Below are positions 24,533-33,804 of a stretch of 64,000 nucleotides of DNA, piece after piece (the first letter of the stretch is position 1; each line of letters opens with the position of its first letter). The notes below the pieces were generated by a model. That model ran no database searches. It saw only the letters and a list, made by a program, of their open reading frames with translations, and was not told the DNA's origin. Position numbers and translations under genes: made by a program. This stretch comes from DASRIA01 sp963768885 (GTDB taxonomy: Bacteria; Actinomycetota; Thermoleophilia; Solirubrobacterales; JBBDJG01), in NCBI GenBank assembly GCA_963768885.1, contig CAVYJN010000004.1, positions 10,857 through 74,856 of the forward strand, read 5' to 3'.

Positions 24533-26168
24533 GTGAGCACCACGCCCGACGCGCGCGTACCGACATCAGCAGGCACCACCGAGGACGAGCGACAGCTCGC
24601 GCATCTCGGCTACAAGCAGGAGCTCGTGCGGGCCTGGAGCGGCTTCACGAACTTCGCGATCTCGTTCACGATCATCTCGGTGCTGGCCGGGACGTTCACG
24701 ACCTTCGGCCAGGCCTGGAATGCCGGCGGCCCGCTCGCGATCTCGATCGGCTGGCCGCTGATCTGCGCCTTCGTGCTGCTGGTGGCGGTCTCGATGTCGG
24801 AGCTGACGTCCGCGTTCCCGACGGCGGGCGGACCCTACTGGTGGGCGCACCGGCTCGGCGGGGCGGGCTGGAGCTGGTTCACCGGCTGGTTCAACATCGT
24901 CGGCCTGCTCGGCATCGTCGCGTCCGTCGGTTACGGCGCGGCCAGCTTCCTGTTCGCGCTGCTCGCCCTCTACGGGGTGAACGTGCTTCGGCGTGAACTT
25001 CGGGGACGACGTGCACATCATCAGCGAGACCTTCCTGCTGTTCCTGATCATCCTCGGCTTCGTCACGCTCCTCAACATCTTCGCCGACCCGGTCCTCGGC
25101 CTGCTCAACAACATCTCGGTGGGCTGGCACGTGGTCGGGGTGGCGGTGATCATCGGGCTGCTCATCTTCGTCCCCGACAACCACCAGGACGCCGGTTTCG
25201 TGTTCGGCGAGAAGATCAACAACACCGGCTTCGACGGCGGCGCAACCGGAGGTTTGCCCTTCTGGTTCCTGGTGTTGCCGATCGGGTTCCTGCTGACCAT
25301 GTACACGCAGACCGGCTACGACGCCTCCGCCCACACGGCCGAGGAGACGCGCGGCGCGGCGATGGCCGCGGCGCAGGGCGTATGGCGGGCGGTGTTCTGG
25401 TCGGCCGTGATCGGGTGGTTCGTGCTGCTCGCGCTGGTCTTCGCGGCGAACGACGTCGACGCGATCAACGAGGGCGGCGGCGGATCGATCCCGGTCATCG
25501 AGAGCGCCCTCACCTCCGCGGCGGCGAAGGCCGTGATCCTGATCGCGACCATCGGCCAGATCTTCTGCGTGGCGGCGGGGCTGACCAGCGCGTCGCGCAC
25601 CTGGTACGCGTTCTCGCGCGACCGCGGCATGCCCGGCTGGGGGCTGTTCAGGCGCCTGAACCGCCAGCGCGTGCCGAGCTACGCGGTGCTCGCGGTTTCG
25701 TTCTTCTCGCTCGCGATCGCGATCCCGGCGCTCTGGAGCAACAAGGCCGGGTTCCCCTTCGCGTTCTTCGCGCTCACCGGGATCTGCACGGTCGGCCTCT
25801 ACCTCGCCTACATCATCCCGGTGTACCTCCGGATGCGGCACGGCACGAAGTTCGAGCCCGGTCCGTGGACCCTGGGGCGCCACCACCGGTGGATCAACGC
25901 CGGCGCGATCTTCTTCGTCGTGATGGTCGTGCTCGCCCTGAACCTGCCGTTCACCAACGCCGGGGTGCCGTGGAACGACAACTTCGACGCGACCGCGCTG
26001 AACTACACGCCGGGGGTGCTGGTCGTCGGACTACTCGTCGGGATCTGGTGGGTGCTGTCGGCGAAGAACCGCTACACCGGGCCGGTGCGCACGATCGACG
26101 AGATCGGGGACGACACGGTGCCCGCGAGCGGACCCGCCCCGGCGCCGGCCGCCGGCGGCTCGGAATAG
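24533..26168 (+). CDS. APC-superfamily amino acid/polyamine permease (one frameshift)
   Basis: The GTG at 24533 follows AGAGGGGG. The first reading frame gives the APC N-terminus (GYKQELVRAWSGFTNFAISF, then SELTSAFPTAGGPYWWAHRL) and breaks near 24984. A second frame continues with FGVNFGDDVHIISE and the remaining helices to the stop. An extra C in GTGCTTC restores one product of about 544 residues with 12 membrane helices. The sequence matches the AGC/GABA-permease type. First gene of an operon with a glutamine synthetase-like ligase and dehydrogenases, so it probably imports a polyamine, GABA or another amine. Confidence 0.85.
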
Positions 26169-26175
26169 CAGAGCC

Positions 26176-27567
26176 GTGAGCGCCGCGCGGCCCGGTGGCC
26201 CCGGTGGCACTGCCGGCATGCTGTCGGTCGACGACCTGCGCAAGGAGGCCAAGGACGGGACGATCGACAATGTCGTCACGGCCTTCACCGACATGCAGGG
26301 CCGGCTGTTCGGCAAGCGCATCCAGGTCGAGTACTTCCTCGACGAGGTCGTCGAGCACGGGGTCGAGGGCTGCAACTACCTGCTCGCGCTCGACATGGAG
26401 ATGGACCCGATCCCGGGCTACGAGATGGCCAACTGGGAGGACGGCTACGGAGACTTCGGGATCGTGCCGGACATGGCGACCCTGCGCCGGATCCCCTGGC
26501 TCGACCGCACGGCGATGGTGCTGTGCGACGTCGCCAACCACGACGGGTCGCCGGTCGTCGCCTCGCCCCGCCAGGTCCTGATCGCCCAGTACGAGCGCGC
26601 CCACGAGATGGGCTACACGCCGATGTTCGCCTCCGAGCTCGAGTTCTACCTCTACAAGGAGAGCTACGCCGACGCGCACGAGAAGGACTACAGCGGCCTC
26701 ACCCCGACGATCCCCTACATCCTCGACTACCACGTCCTCGCGACCACGATGGACGAGGCCTACCTCGGGCCGATCCGCCGCGGGATGCAGGGCGCGGGCA
26801 TCCCGGTCGAGTTCTCAAAGGGAGAGGCGTGGTACGGCCAGCACGAGGTGAACACGCGCTACGCCGACGCGGTCACCTCCGCGGACCGCCACACGATCTA
26901 CAAGAACGGCGTGAAGGAGATCGCGTTCCTGAACGGCATCTCCGCGACGTTCATGGCGAAGCCCTCCGAGAAGGACATCGGCAGCTCGTGCCACATCCAC
27001 TCGAGCCTCGTCGGGACGGACTCCGGCGAGAGCGCGTTCGTCGACGGCCACGAGGAAACCGATGTCTTCAGGCACTACCTCGGCGGCCTGCGCAGCCACG
27101 TCAGGGAGCTGGCGCTGTTCGTCGCGCCCTCGATCAACTCCTACAAGCGCTACGCGACCGAGAGCTGGGCGCCGACGTCGATCTCGTGGGGGCGCGACAA
27201 CCGCACGTGCGGCTTTCGCATCGTCGGCCACGGCGCGTCGCGGCGGGTCGAGTGCCGCATCCCGGGCGCGGACGTGAACCCTTACCTCGGCTACGCGGCG
27301 CTGCTGGCGGCGGGCCTCGACGGCATCGAGCAGGGCACCGACCCGGGGCCCGAGCTGAAGGGCAACGCGTACGCGGAGGCCGCGGCCGAGCCGTTCCCCT
27401 CGACTTTGCGGGAGGCGGTCGACCTCTGGGAACGGAGCGACTTCGCGCGCAAGGCCTTCGGCGAGGCCGTCTGGAAGCACTACCTCAACTACGGCAAGAC
27501 CGAGCAGCGGCTGTTCGACGAGGTCGTGACCGACTACGAGCGCCGCCGCATGTTCGAGCGCGGCTGA
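26176..27567 (+). CDS. Glutamine synthetase-family ligase (gamma-glutamylamine synthetase-like)
   Basis: 463 residues from the GTG at 26176, 7 bases after the permease stop; an ATG at 26218 is an alternative. The GS catalytic domain shows the metal-binding SELEFYLYKE, GQHEVNTRYADA, the HxH pair in SCHIHSSL, and NPYLGYAALLAAG. The N-terminal half is the GS beta-grasp domain (AFTDMQGRLFGKRIQVEYF). These features fit GlnA2/3/4-PuuA-type enzymes, which gamma-glutamylate amines such as putrescine or ethanolamine rather than ammonia. The neighbouring permease and aldehyde dehydrogenase strongly support catabolism of an amine. True ammonia-assimilating GS is less likely. Confidence 0.85.
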   Translation: MSAARPGGPGGTAGMLSVDDLRKEAKDGTIDNVVTAFTDMQGRLFGKRIQVEYFLDEVVEHGVEGCNYLLALDMEMDPIPGYEMANWEDGYGDFGIVPDMATLRRIPWLDRTAMVLCDVANHDGSPVVASPRQVLIAQYERAHEMGYTPMFASELEFYLYKESYADAHEKDYSGLTPTIPYILDYHVLATTMDEAYLGPIRRGMQGAGIPVEFSKGEAWYGQHEVNTRYADAVTSADRHTIYKNGVKEIAFLNGISATFMAKPSEKDIGSSCHIHSSLVGTDSGESAFVDGHEETDVFRHYLGGLRSHVRELALFVAPSINSYKRYATESWAPTSISWGRDNRTCGFRIVGHGASRRVECRIPGADVNPYLGYAALLAAGLDGIEQGTDPGPELKGNAYAEAAAEPFPSTLREAVDLWERSDFARKAFGEAVWKHYLNYGKTEQRLFDEVVTDYERRRMFERG

Positions 27568-27585
27568 GTTACTAGTCTCAATCGC

Positions 27586-28948
27586 GTGATCCAGGTAGTA
27601 GAGCCCGCGACCGAGCAGGTCATGGCCGAGGTCCCGCGGGCCGGTGCAGCGGAGCTCGACGCTGCGGTCGCCCGCGCCAAGCAGGCCTTCCCGGCGTGGC
27701 GCGCCGTGTCGCCCGGCGACCGCGCGGCCCTGCTGCACCGCCTCGCCGACGCGCTCGAGGAGCGCTCCGGCGAGCTCGCGACGCTCGAGGCCCGCAACGC
27801 CGGCAAGCCGATCGGCGACGCGCGCGGGGAGATGGAGATGGTGGTCGCGACCTACCGGTACTACGCGGGCGCGCCCGAGCGCCTGCTCGGCCACACGATC
27901 CCCGTGGCCGGTGGCGTCGACATGACCTTTCGCGAGCCGCTCGGGGTCGTGGGCCTGATCGTGCCGTGGAACTTCCCGCTCGTGATCGCCTCGTGGAAGG
28001 TCGGCCCCGCGCTCGCCGCCGGGAACACGGTCGTCCTGAAGCCGGCCGAGTTGACGCCGCTGACCGCGCTCGAGCTCGAGCGGATCGCGCTCGACGCGGG
28101 GCTGCCCGAAGGCGTCCTCAACGTGGTCGCCGGCCCCGGCAGCGTGGTCGGCAGGCGCCTGGTCGAGCACCCGGACGTCGCGAAGATCGCCTTCACGGGC
28201 TCGACGGAGGTCGGGCGCGGGATCGCGCAGGGGGCCGCCGGAACGATCAAGCGCGTGACGCTCGAGCTGGGCGGAAAGTCCGCGAACGTCGTCTTTGCCG
28301 ACGCCGACATCGAGAAGGCCGCGGGCGCCGCCCCGATGGCGGTGTTCGCCAACGCGGGGCAGGACTGCTGCGCGCGCTCGCGCATCCTCGTGGAGCGCTC
28401 GGCCGTGGACGGCTTCCTCGAGGCGCTCGAGCGCGCCGTGCAGGGCATGCGCGTCGGCGACCCGCTCGACGAGCGCACGGACATGGGCCCGCTGATCTCC
28501 GCGGAGCCGGCGCGAGGCCGTCGCGTCCTACGTGCCCGACGACGCACGCGTCGCGATTCGCGGCCCGGCCCCGGACGGGCCCGGATACTGGTTTCCGCCG
28601 ACCGTGCTCGCGCCGATGGCGAACACGGACCGCGCGGCCGCGGAGGAGATCTTCGGCCCCGTCGCCTGCGTGATCCCGTTCGCCGACGAGCGCGAGGCGG
28701 TCGCGATCGCGAACGACACGATCTACGGGTTGTCCGGGTCGATCTGGACCCGGGACGGCGCGCGCGCGCTGCGCGTCGCCCGCGCGATCGACACCGGCGT
28801 GCTCTCGATCAACTCGAACAGCTCGGTGCGCGTGACGACGCCGTTCGGCGGCTTCAAGCAGTCGGGCGTCGGGCGCGAGCTGGGACCGGACGCGCTCGAC
28901 CACTACACGGACGTGAAGAACGTCTTCTACGCGACCGAGGAGGACTGA
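27586..28948 (+). CDS. NAD(P)-dependent aldehyde dehydrogenase (one frameshift)
   Basis: The GTG start is 18 bases after the GS-like gene. Frame one carries IVPWNFPLVIASWKVGPALAAGNT, the general-base Glu in LELGGKSANVVF and the catalytic Cys in GQDCCARS. It breaks near 28505-28515 and the next frame continues REAVASYVPDDARV to KQSGVGRELGPD and the stop. Restored length is about 454 residues, slightly short for the family (480-500). In a PuuC-like role it would oxidise the aldehyde formed from a glutamylated or free amine. The stop overlaps the next start by 1 base. Confidence 0.86.
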
Positions 28949-29691
28949 TGGGACGTCTCGACGGCAAGGTCTGCGTGATCACCGGCGCTGCGAGCGGCAT
29001 CGGGGCGGAGTCGGCCCGCGTGTTTCGGCAAGAGGGCGCGAAGGTCGTGGGCGTGGACCTGGTCGCGGGGGCCGAGGGCGACCTCGCGATCGAGGCGGAC
29101 GTCTCCGACGAGGAGCAGGTGCAGGCGCTCTACCGGCGCACGAGGGACGAGTACGGCCGCATCGACGTCCTCTACAACAACGCCGGGATCAACCCGACCG
29201 ACGACTCGTCGGTGCTCGAGACGTCGGCCGAGGCCTGGCAGCGCGTCCAGGACGTGAACGTGCGCAGCGTGTTCCTGTGCTGCAAGCACGGCATCCCCCA
29301 CCTGCTCGAGGCGGGCGGCGGATCGGTCATCAACACGGCCTCGTTCGTGGCCGTGATGGGCGCCGCCGTCTCCCAGATCTCCTACACGGCGTCGAAGGGC
29401 GCGGTGCTCTCGATGTCGCGCGAGATGGGAGTCGAGTTCGCCCGCCGCGGCGTTCGCGTGAACGCGCTCTGCCCGGGGCCTGTGAACACGCCGCTGCTCC
29501 AGGAGCTGTTCGCGAAGGACCCCGAGAAGGCGGCGCGCCGGCTCGTGCACCTGCCGATGGGCCGTTTCGCGGAGGCCAGCGAGATCGCTGCCGCCGCCGT
29601 GTTCCTGGCGAGCGACGAGTCGTCCTACGTGACCGCCTCGACGTTCATGGTCGACGGCGGCCTCTCGGGCGCCTACGTCACGCCGGAGTAG
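28948..29691 (+). CDS. Short-chain dehydrogenase/reductase
   Basis: 247 residues from the ATG at 28948. Classical SDR: GAASGIGAESARVF cofactor motif, YNNAGINPTD, Ser in INTASFVAVMG, catalytic SYTASKGAVLSMSREMG, and the C-terminal SSYVTASTFMVDGGLSGAY. An Asp in VVGVDLVAG suggests NAD. It is the fourth gene of the amine catabolism-like operon and could act as an alcohol or hydroxyacid dehydrogenase there, for example on succinate semialdehyde or a related product. The stop overlaps the convergent ABC gene by 14 bases. Confidence 0.9.
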   Translation: MGRLDGKVCVITGAASGIGAESARVFRQEGAKVVGVDLVAGAEGDLAIEADVSDEEQVQALYRRTRDEYGRIDVLYNNAGINPTDDSSVLETSAEAWQRVQDVNVRSVFLCCKHGIPHLLEAGGGSVINTASFVAVMGAAVSQISYTASKGAVLSMSREMGVEFARRGVRVNALCPGPVNTPLLQELFAKDPEKAARRLVHLPMGRFAEASEIAAAAVFLASDESSYVTASTFMVDGGLSGAYVTPE

Positions 29692-32572
29692 CTGCCGGCC
29701 CCGGCGGGCGGACCCTTGCGTCGGGGACCGGAAGGCCGGCCAGATGCATCGCATCCCCGATCAACGCGGAGTCGACGTGGAAGGCGTCGATCGGGCACCA
29801 GTCGACCGTGCCCCCCGAGCAGGTCCAGTCGAGTGCGGCGATGCACCGGAACAGGGTTCCGATCGCGGCCGACTGCTCGACGGTCTCGGCCTCCGGCGCG
29901 GGGGCGAAGTCGCCGATCGCCGCGCGGTAGGTGTCGAGGCAGGGATTCGCCGAGAACCGGCTGGCGCGGGTGAAGCGCTTGCGCCTCACGCGGTAGCGGT
30001 CGGTCTCCAGCAGCTTCGCGAGGTCCGGGGCCTGCACGCCGAGGCCCGCGGTCTCCCAGTCGAAGATGACGAGCTCGTCGCGCCCGCGCCGGTCCTGCCT
30101 GACGCGCAGGTTCCGGGGCACGAAGTCGCCGTGCACCAGCGTGAGCGGCAGCGTGTCGCAGAAGTTGGCGACCTCGCCCCAGCGCGCCTCGAGCACGTCG
30201 AGCCTGGCGAGGAGGTCCTCGAGCACCATCGCCTCACGGGACGCGGTGTCCTGGCGGCGAAGCTGTCGCACGACCTCGTCGCGCGCGCTCAGCAGGTGGA
30301 CCAGATAGTGCCGCGGCCCGCGGTCCGGGAGGTCGGCGAAGCGCAATACCTCGTCCGCGTGCAGATGGATGGTCGCGAGCCAGCGCGCGGCCAGGCGCCG
30401 GTGCTCGTCCGCGTCGGTCAGGTAGGACTCGGGGCCGGCATCCTCGAGGAACAGCCAGGAGTGCTCGCGGTCGGGGTCGCGCAGCTTGCCGTAGAAGTCG
30501 AGGCTGGGGATCCCGAGGCGCGGCAGCAGCTCCTCGTACACGATGCTCTCGACCTCCGCGACCCTGTTCCTGCAGACCTTCGCGATCAGCGGCGCGCCCC
30601 CGGGGCCGGCGCCTTCGAGCCGGTAGACGCCGCGCTTGCGGTTCCGCTTCGTCTTCAGGACGCTCACCTCACGTGGCATCGCGCCGCCCATCGAGCGCCA
30701 CGCGACGACCGCGGGATGGTCCGCCAACCGGTCCTGGGCCCGCGCCGTGGTCACCGCCGCGGCGGTGCGTGCGGGCCGCGGCGCGCTGCTCTCGCGTGCG
30801 ACGATCCGGCCGTTGTCGACCGAGAGCCGCACGTCGCACACGTCGAGGGTGCTCAGGCGGTGGGCGATCATGAAGCTGGTGCGGCCCGCCATGAGGCGCT
30901 CCATCGCCTCCATGATCAAGGCCTCGGTGCGGACGTCGACCGAGCTGGTCGGCTCGTCCAGGACAAGGATCGGGGCGTCCTTCAGGAACGCGCGCGCGAG
31001 CGAGATCCGCTGGCGCTCGCCGCCGGACAGGCGCATCCCGCGCTCTCCCACCTGCGTCTCGTACCCCTCGGGCAGCGACGCGATGAACTCGTGGATGTTC
31101 GCGGCGGTCGCCGCGGCCTCGATCTCCTCCTGGGTGGCGTCGGGTCGAGCGTAGGCGATGTTCTCGTAGATCGTGGTCGAGAACAGGACCGGGTCCTGCA
31201 GCACGATCCCGAGCTGGTTTCGCGCGTCGGCGAGCTTGTAGTCGCGCAGGTCGACGCCGTCCAGCAGGATCTCGCCCGCGGTCGGGTCGTAGAAGCGCGC
31301 GAGCAGGCTCATCAACGTGGTCTTGCCGGCGCCGGTCGCACCCGCGATCCCGACGCGGGTACCCGCGGGAACGGTGAAGGAGACGTCCTGCAGCACGGGC
31401 CGGTCGGGACCGTATGAGAAGGAGACGTGGCGGAACTCGACCGCTCCCGAGGCCCGCTCCAGCGGGCGGGCGGCGTGGCGCTCGGGGACCTCGGGCGCCT
31501 CGTCGAGCAGGTTGAAGCAGCGCTCCGCGCTGGCGAGATAGTTCTGGAGGCTGCCGGCCTTCCGGGCCATCGTCTTGATCGGCGAATAGAGCTGGCTGAG
31601 GTAGCCCATCACCAGCAGCAGCTCCCCGGTGCTCAGCCTTCCCTCCTGCACGCCCTTGACGCCGACGTACAGGACGATGCTGCCGCCGATCCCGATGATG
31701 GCGCCGACCAGCACCGCGTACCCGCCCTCGATCAGGCTCAGGCGGATCCGCGCGCGGGTCCCGGCGCTCGAGCGATCCACGAAGCGCTGCTGCTCGCGGT
31801 CCTCCTGCCCGAACGCCTTCACGACGCGCAGGCCGGTCAGCACCTCCTGCACGACCGACAGCGCGCCGCTCTCGAGCTTCTTCACGTTGCGCGAGGTCGC
31901 CCGCATGCGCGGCCGGAAGTGGCGCGCGGCGAGCAGCAGCGGTGGGGTGACGGCCATCGCGACGAGGGCGAGCTGAAGATCGATCAGGGCCGTGACGTAG
32001 ATCATCGCCGCGAGCGTGGTGGCGGCGGTGACCAGCGAGATGAGGCTGTCGATCGCGATGTACTGGATCGACTTCGCGTCCTCCTGCACGCGGTACGCGG
32101 AGTCCGACGCGCCGATCCGGTCGTGGTAGGCGAGCGAGAGCCGCTGGCTTTGCTGGAAGAGCTTGCTGCGGAACCTCAGCACCAGCTTCTCGCCCGTGAA
32201 GGTCTTGAGGAGGGAGGTGCCGAGGTCCTGCACCTGGGTCAGGACCGCGATCGCCCCGAACAGGAAGGCCGTGAAGATCAGGATCCCCTCCTGGGAGTCG
32301 CTGAGACCGGAGGGCACGAAGGAGTCGAGGAAGCCCGGCAGCGGCTGGGACCCGATCACGCTGTCGACTGCGACCGCGAGCGGCACGGGCGTGAGCAGCG
32401 CAAGCGGGGCCGCGAGCATGCTGAGCAGGAACGTGAACGCGATGTGGGGCCGGTACGGGCGCGTCTCGCCCGCGAGCCTGCGGAACAGCGAAAGATCGCC
32501 GTGAGGCTTGATCTCTGCGTCGTTTGTGCGCGCGCTCTGCGGCGCGTCCTTGCCCAGGCCATCCGTACCCAT
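29678..32572 (-). CDS. ABC exporter half-transporter fused to APH-type phosphotransferase
   Basis: A 964-residue protein with no frame break. Residues ~30-335 are a six-helix ABC type-1 exporter domain. The nucleotide-binding domain is complete: Walker A GATGAGKTT near 412, signature LSGGERQR near 517, Walker B ILVLDEPTSS near 538, H-loop MIAHRLS. After a linker, residues ~625-930 are an aminoglycoside phosphotransferase/choline kinase-like domain with the catalytic HGDFVPRNL near 815 and FDWE near 838. The fusion couples export to phosphorylation of a small molecule or sugar. This architecture is unusual; the substrate is unknown. It may reflect one transcript for two former genes. No resistance role is implied. 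Confidence 0.85.
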   Translation of the reverse strand: MGTDGLGKDAPQSARTNDAEIKPHGDLSLFRRLAGETRPYRPHIAFTFLLSMLAAPLALLTPVPLAVAVDSVIGSQPLPGFLDSFVPSGLSDSQEGILIFTAFLFGAIAVLTQVQDLGTSLLKTFTGEKLVLRFRSKLFQQSQRLSLAYHDRIGASDSAYRVQEDAKSIQYIAIDSLISLVTAATTLAAMIYVTALIDLQLALVAMAVTPPLLLAARHFRPRMRATSRNVKKLESGALSVVQEVLTGLRVVKAFGQEDREQQRFVDRSSAGTRARIRLSLIEGGYAVLVGAIIGIGGSIVLYVGVKGVQEGRLSTGELLLVMGYLSQLYSPIKTMARKAGSLQNYLASAERCFNLLDEAPEVPERHAARPLERASGAVEFRHVSFSYGPDRPVLQDVSFTVPAGTRVGIAGATGAGKTTLMSLLARFYDPTAGEILLDGVDLRDYKLADARNQLGIVLQDPVLFSTTIYENIAYARPDATQEEIEAAATAANIHEFIASLPEGYETQVGERGMRLSGGERQRISLARAFLKDAPILVLDEPTSSVDVRTEALIMEAMERLMAGRTSFMIAHRLSTLDVCDVRLSVDNGRIVARESSAPRPARTAAAVTTARAQDRLADHPAVVAWRSMGGAMPREVSVLKTKRNRKRGVYRLEGAGPGGAPLIAKVCRNRVAEVESIVYEELLPRLGIPSLDFYGKLRDPDREHSWLFLEDAGPESYLTDADEHRRLAARWLATIHLHADEVLRFADLPDRGPRHYLVHLLSARDEVVRQLRRQDTASREAMVLEDLLARLDVLEARWGEVANFCDTLPLTLVHGDFVPRNLRVRQDRRGRDELVIFDWETAGLGVQAPDLAKLLETDRYRVRRKRFTRASRFSANPCLDTYRAAIGDFAPAPEAETVEQSAAIGTLFRCIAALDWTCSGGTVDWCPIDAFHVDSALIGDAMHLAGLPVPDARVRPPGPAATPA

Positions 32573-32651
32573 GTCTGCCCTTTGCTTCCCGTGGCTTCCC
32601 GTCCTCCACCGTAATGCACACGGTCGGGACGCGCCATCGGCACGGAGGCTT

Positions 32652-32690
32652 CAGGGGCGGACGGCGTCCAGGAAACGCCCGCGGGGGCTA
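32652..32690 (-). repeat. Remnant of an amidotransferase 3' end
   Basis: On the leftward strand this stretch reads RGRFLDAVRP then a stop, nearly the same as the C-terminus of the amidotransferase at 33805-34506 (CGRFLDAVYP, stop). The two DNA copies differ at only a handful of positions over about 33 bases. Nothing upstream of the remnant continues that gene; it lies directly after the DUF6777 gene. It looks like a scar of duplication or deletion between two amidotransferase copies. Confidence 0.5.
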
Positions 32691-32709
32691 CGTCACGCCC
32701 GGGGGGCGG

Positions 32710-33780
32710 TCACTGGCAGTTCGGGTCGTCCCCGTCGATCAGCCCGGGGACCCCCTCGTTGTCCTGCCCGTCGTTGCAGATGCCCGGCGTGGGTGCCGGC
32801 TCGGGCTCCGGCGTCGGCGTGTTCTGCGGGGCCTGGCCCTGTCGTTCCGCGCATTGCTCGGCCTCGAGCTGTGAGCGTGGCGGGTCGCATTGGAGGCCGC
32901 CCGATTGCGGCGCGGGCGTCGTCGGCGTGGTCTGCGTCTGGGTCGGCGCCGGCGCGGGCTCGGGCTCCGGCGGGGGCGCGCGGAACACGTCGACGATCGT
33001 CACGGTCGGGGGATCGGGATAGGCCTCGTAGCAGTTGCTGTAGCGGCCCCTGCGGCTGCGCCTGATGAACACCTCGTCGTAGTCGCCGTTGCTGTAGTAG
33101 TCGCGGCGGTAGTAGGTCTCGTCGTAGTCGCCGCTGCGACGGTACTTGCACTGGCGCGGCGGCTTGTACTCGGGCGGGCAGCCGTTGCACTTCGCGGTCG
33201 GCGTGAACACGGCCGGGCCGAGCGGGTTGCCGCAGTAGCAGCGCACCACGGGCGCGCCGTACTGGTCGACGAGCACCGCCGTGCCCGCCTGGAGGATCGC
33301 CTGGAACGGCACGGCCCTCCCGTTCTTGTACGCGTGGTTGGTGACCTGCGTGTCGCGCGTGAGCGTGACCGGGTGCAGCTTCGCGATGTACTTCTTGACC
33401 GCCCTGAAGGTCGGCCGCACGCCGAGCACGCGGGCCCACTCGCGCATCACCTCGGGGTTCCGCCTGAGGAAGCGGATCAGCTTGTCGCGGTCGCAGACGC
33501 GGTTGGAGCCGCTGCCGCCGAAGGGCTGCTTGCTGCCGCTGCCGCTCGCCGGGAGGTCGACCTCCTCGTCTCCCTTGACGTCGGCGGGCTTGGTGAACGG
33601 GTCGGGGCCGGGGTCCTCCGGCTCCTGGAAGCTGACGGTCTGGAGGTTCTTCTCCTCGTCGGCGGTGGCCGAGTTGCCCGAGTCGCTCCCGCACGCCGCG
33701 ACCGTCACGACAGCCACTGCGACGATCAGCATCGCGACGGAGAGGACAACCCTCCCCAATGTGACTTTCGGACGGGACAT
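32710..33780 (-). CDS. DUF6777-containing lipoprotein
   Basis: 356 residues from the ATG at 33780. A signal peptide ends in the lipobox VAAC with Cys30. After an acidic linker a conserved block runs FGGSGSNRVCDRDKLIRFL, then VKKYIAKLHPVTLTRDTQVT, then LVDQYGAPVVRCYCGNPLGP, matching my recollection of DUF6777. A Tyr/Arg-rich stretch and a long Pro/Glu/Thr-rich tail (PEPEPAPAPTQTQTTP) follow, ending in a Cys pair near the C-terminus. The tail suggests wall-spanning exposure at the surface. Function unknown; it sits alone between the ABC-APH gene and an amidotransferase. Confidence 0.8.
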   Translation of the reverse strand: MSRPKVTLGRVVLSVAMLIVAVAVVTVAACGSDSGNSATADEEKNLQTVSFQEPEDPGPDPFTKPADVKGDEEVDLPASGSGSKQPFGGSGSNRVCDRDKLIRFLRRNPEVMREWARVLGVRPTFRAVKKYIAKLHPVTLTRDTQVTNHAYKNGRAVPFQAILQAGTAVLVDQYGAPVVRCYCGNPLGPAVFTPTAKCNGCPPEYKPPRQCKYRRSGDYDETYYRRDYYSNGDYDEVFIRRSRRGRYSNCYEAYPDPPTVTIVDVFRAPPPEPEPAPAPTQTQTTPTTPAPQSGGLQCDPPRSQLEAEQCAERQGQAPQNTPTPEPEPAPTPGICNDGQDNEGVPGLIDGDDPNCQ

Positions 33781-33804
33781 CAGGATCCACTAACCAACCT
33801 AACG

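Noticed and set aside
29678..32572. Aminoglycoside resistance from the APH-like domain
   Set aside because: The APH fold is shared by many kinases, and nothing in the context points to resistance.
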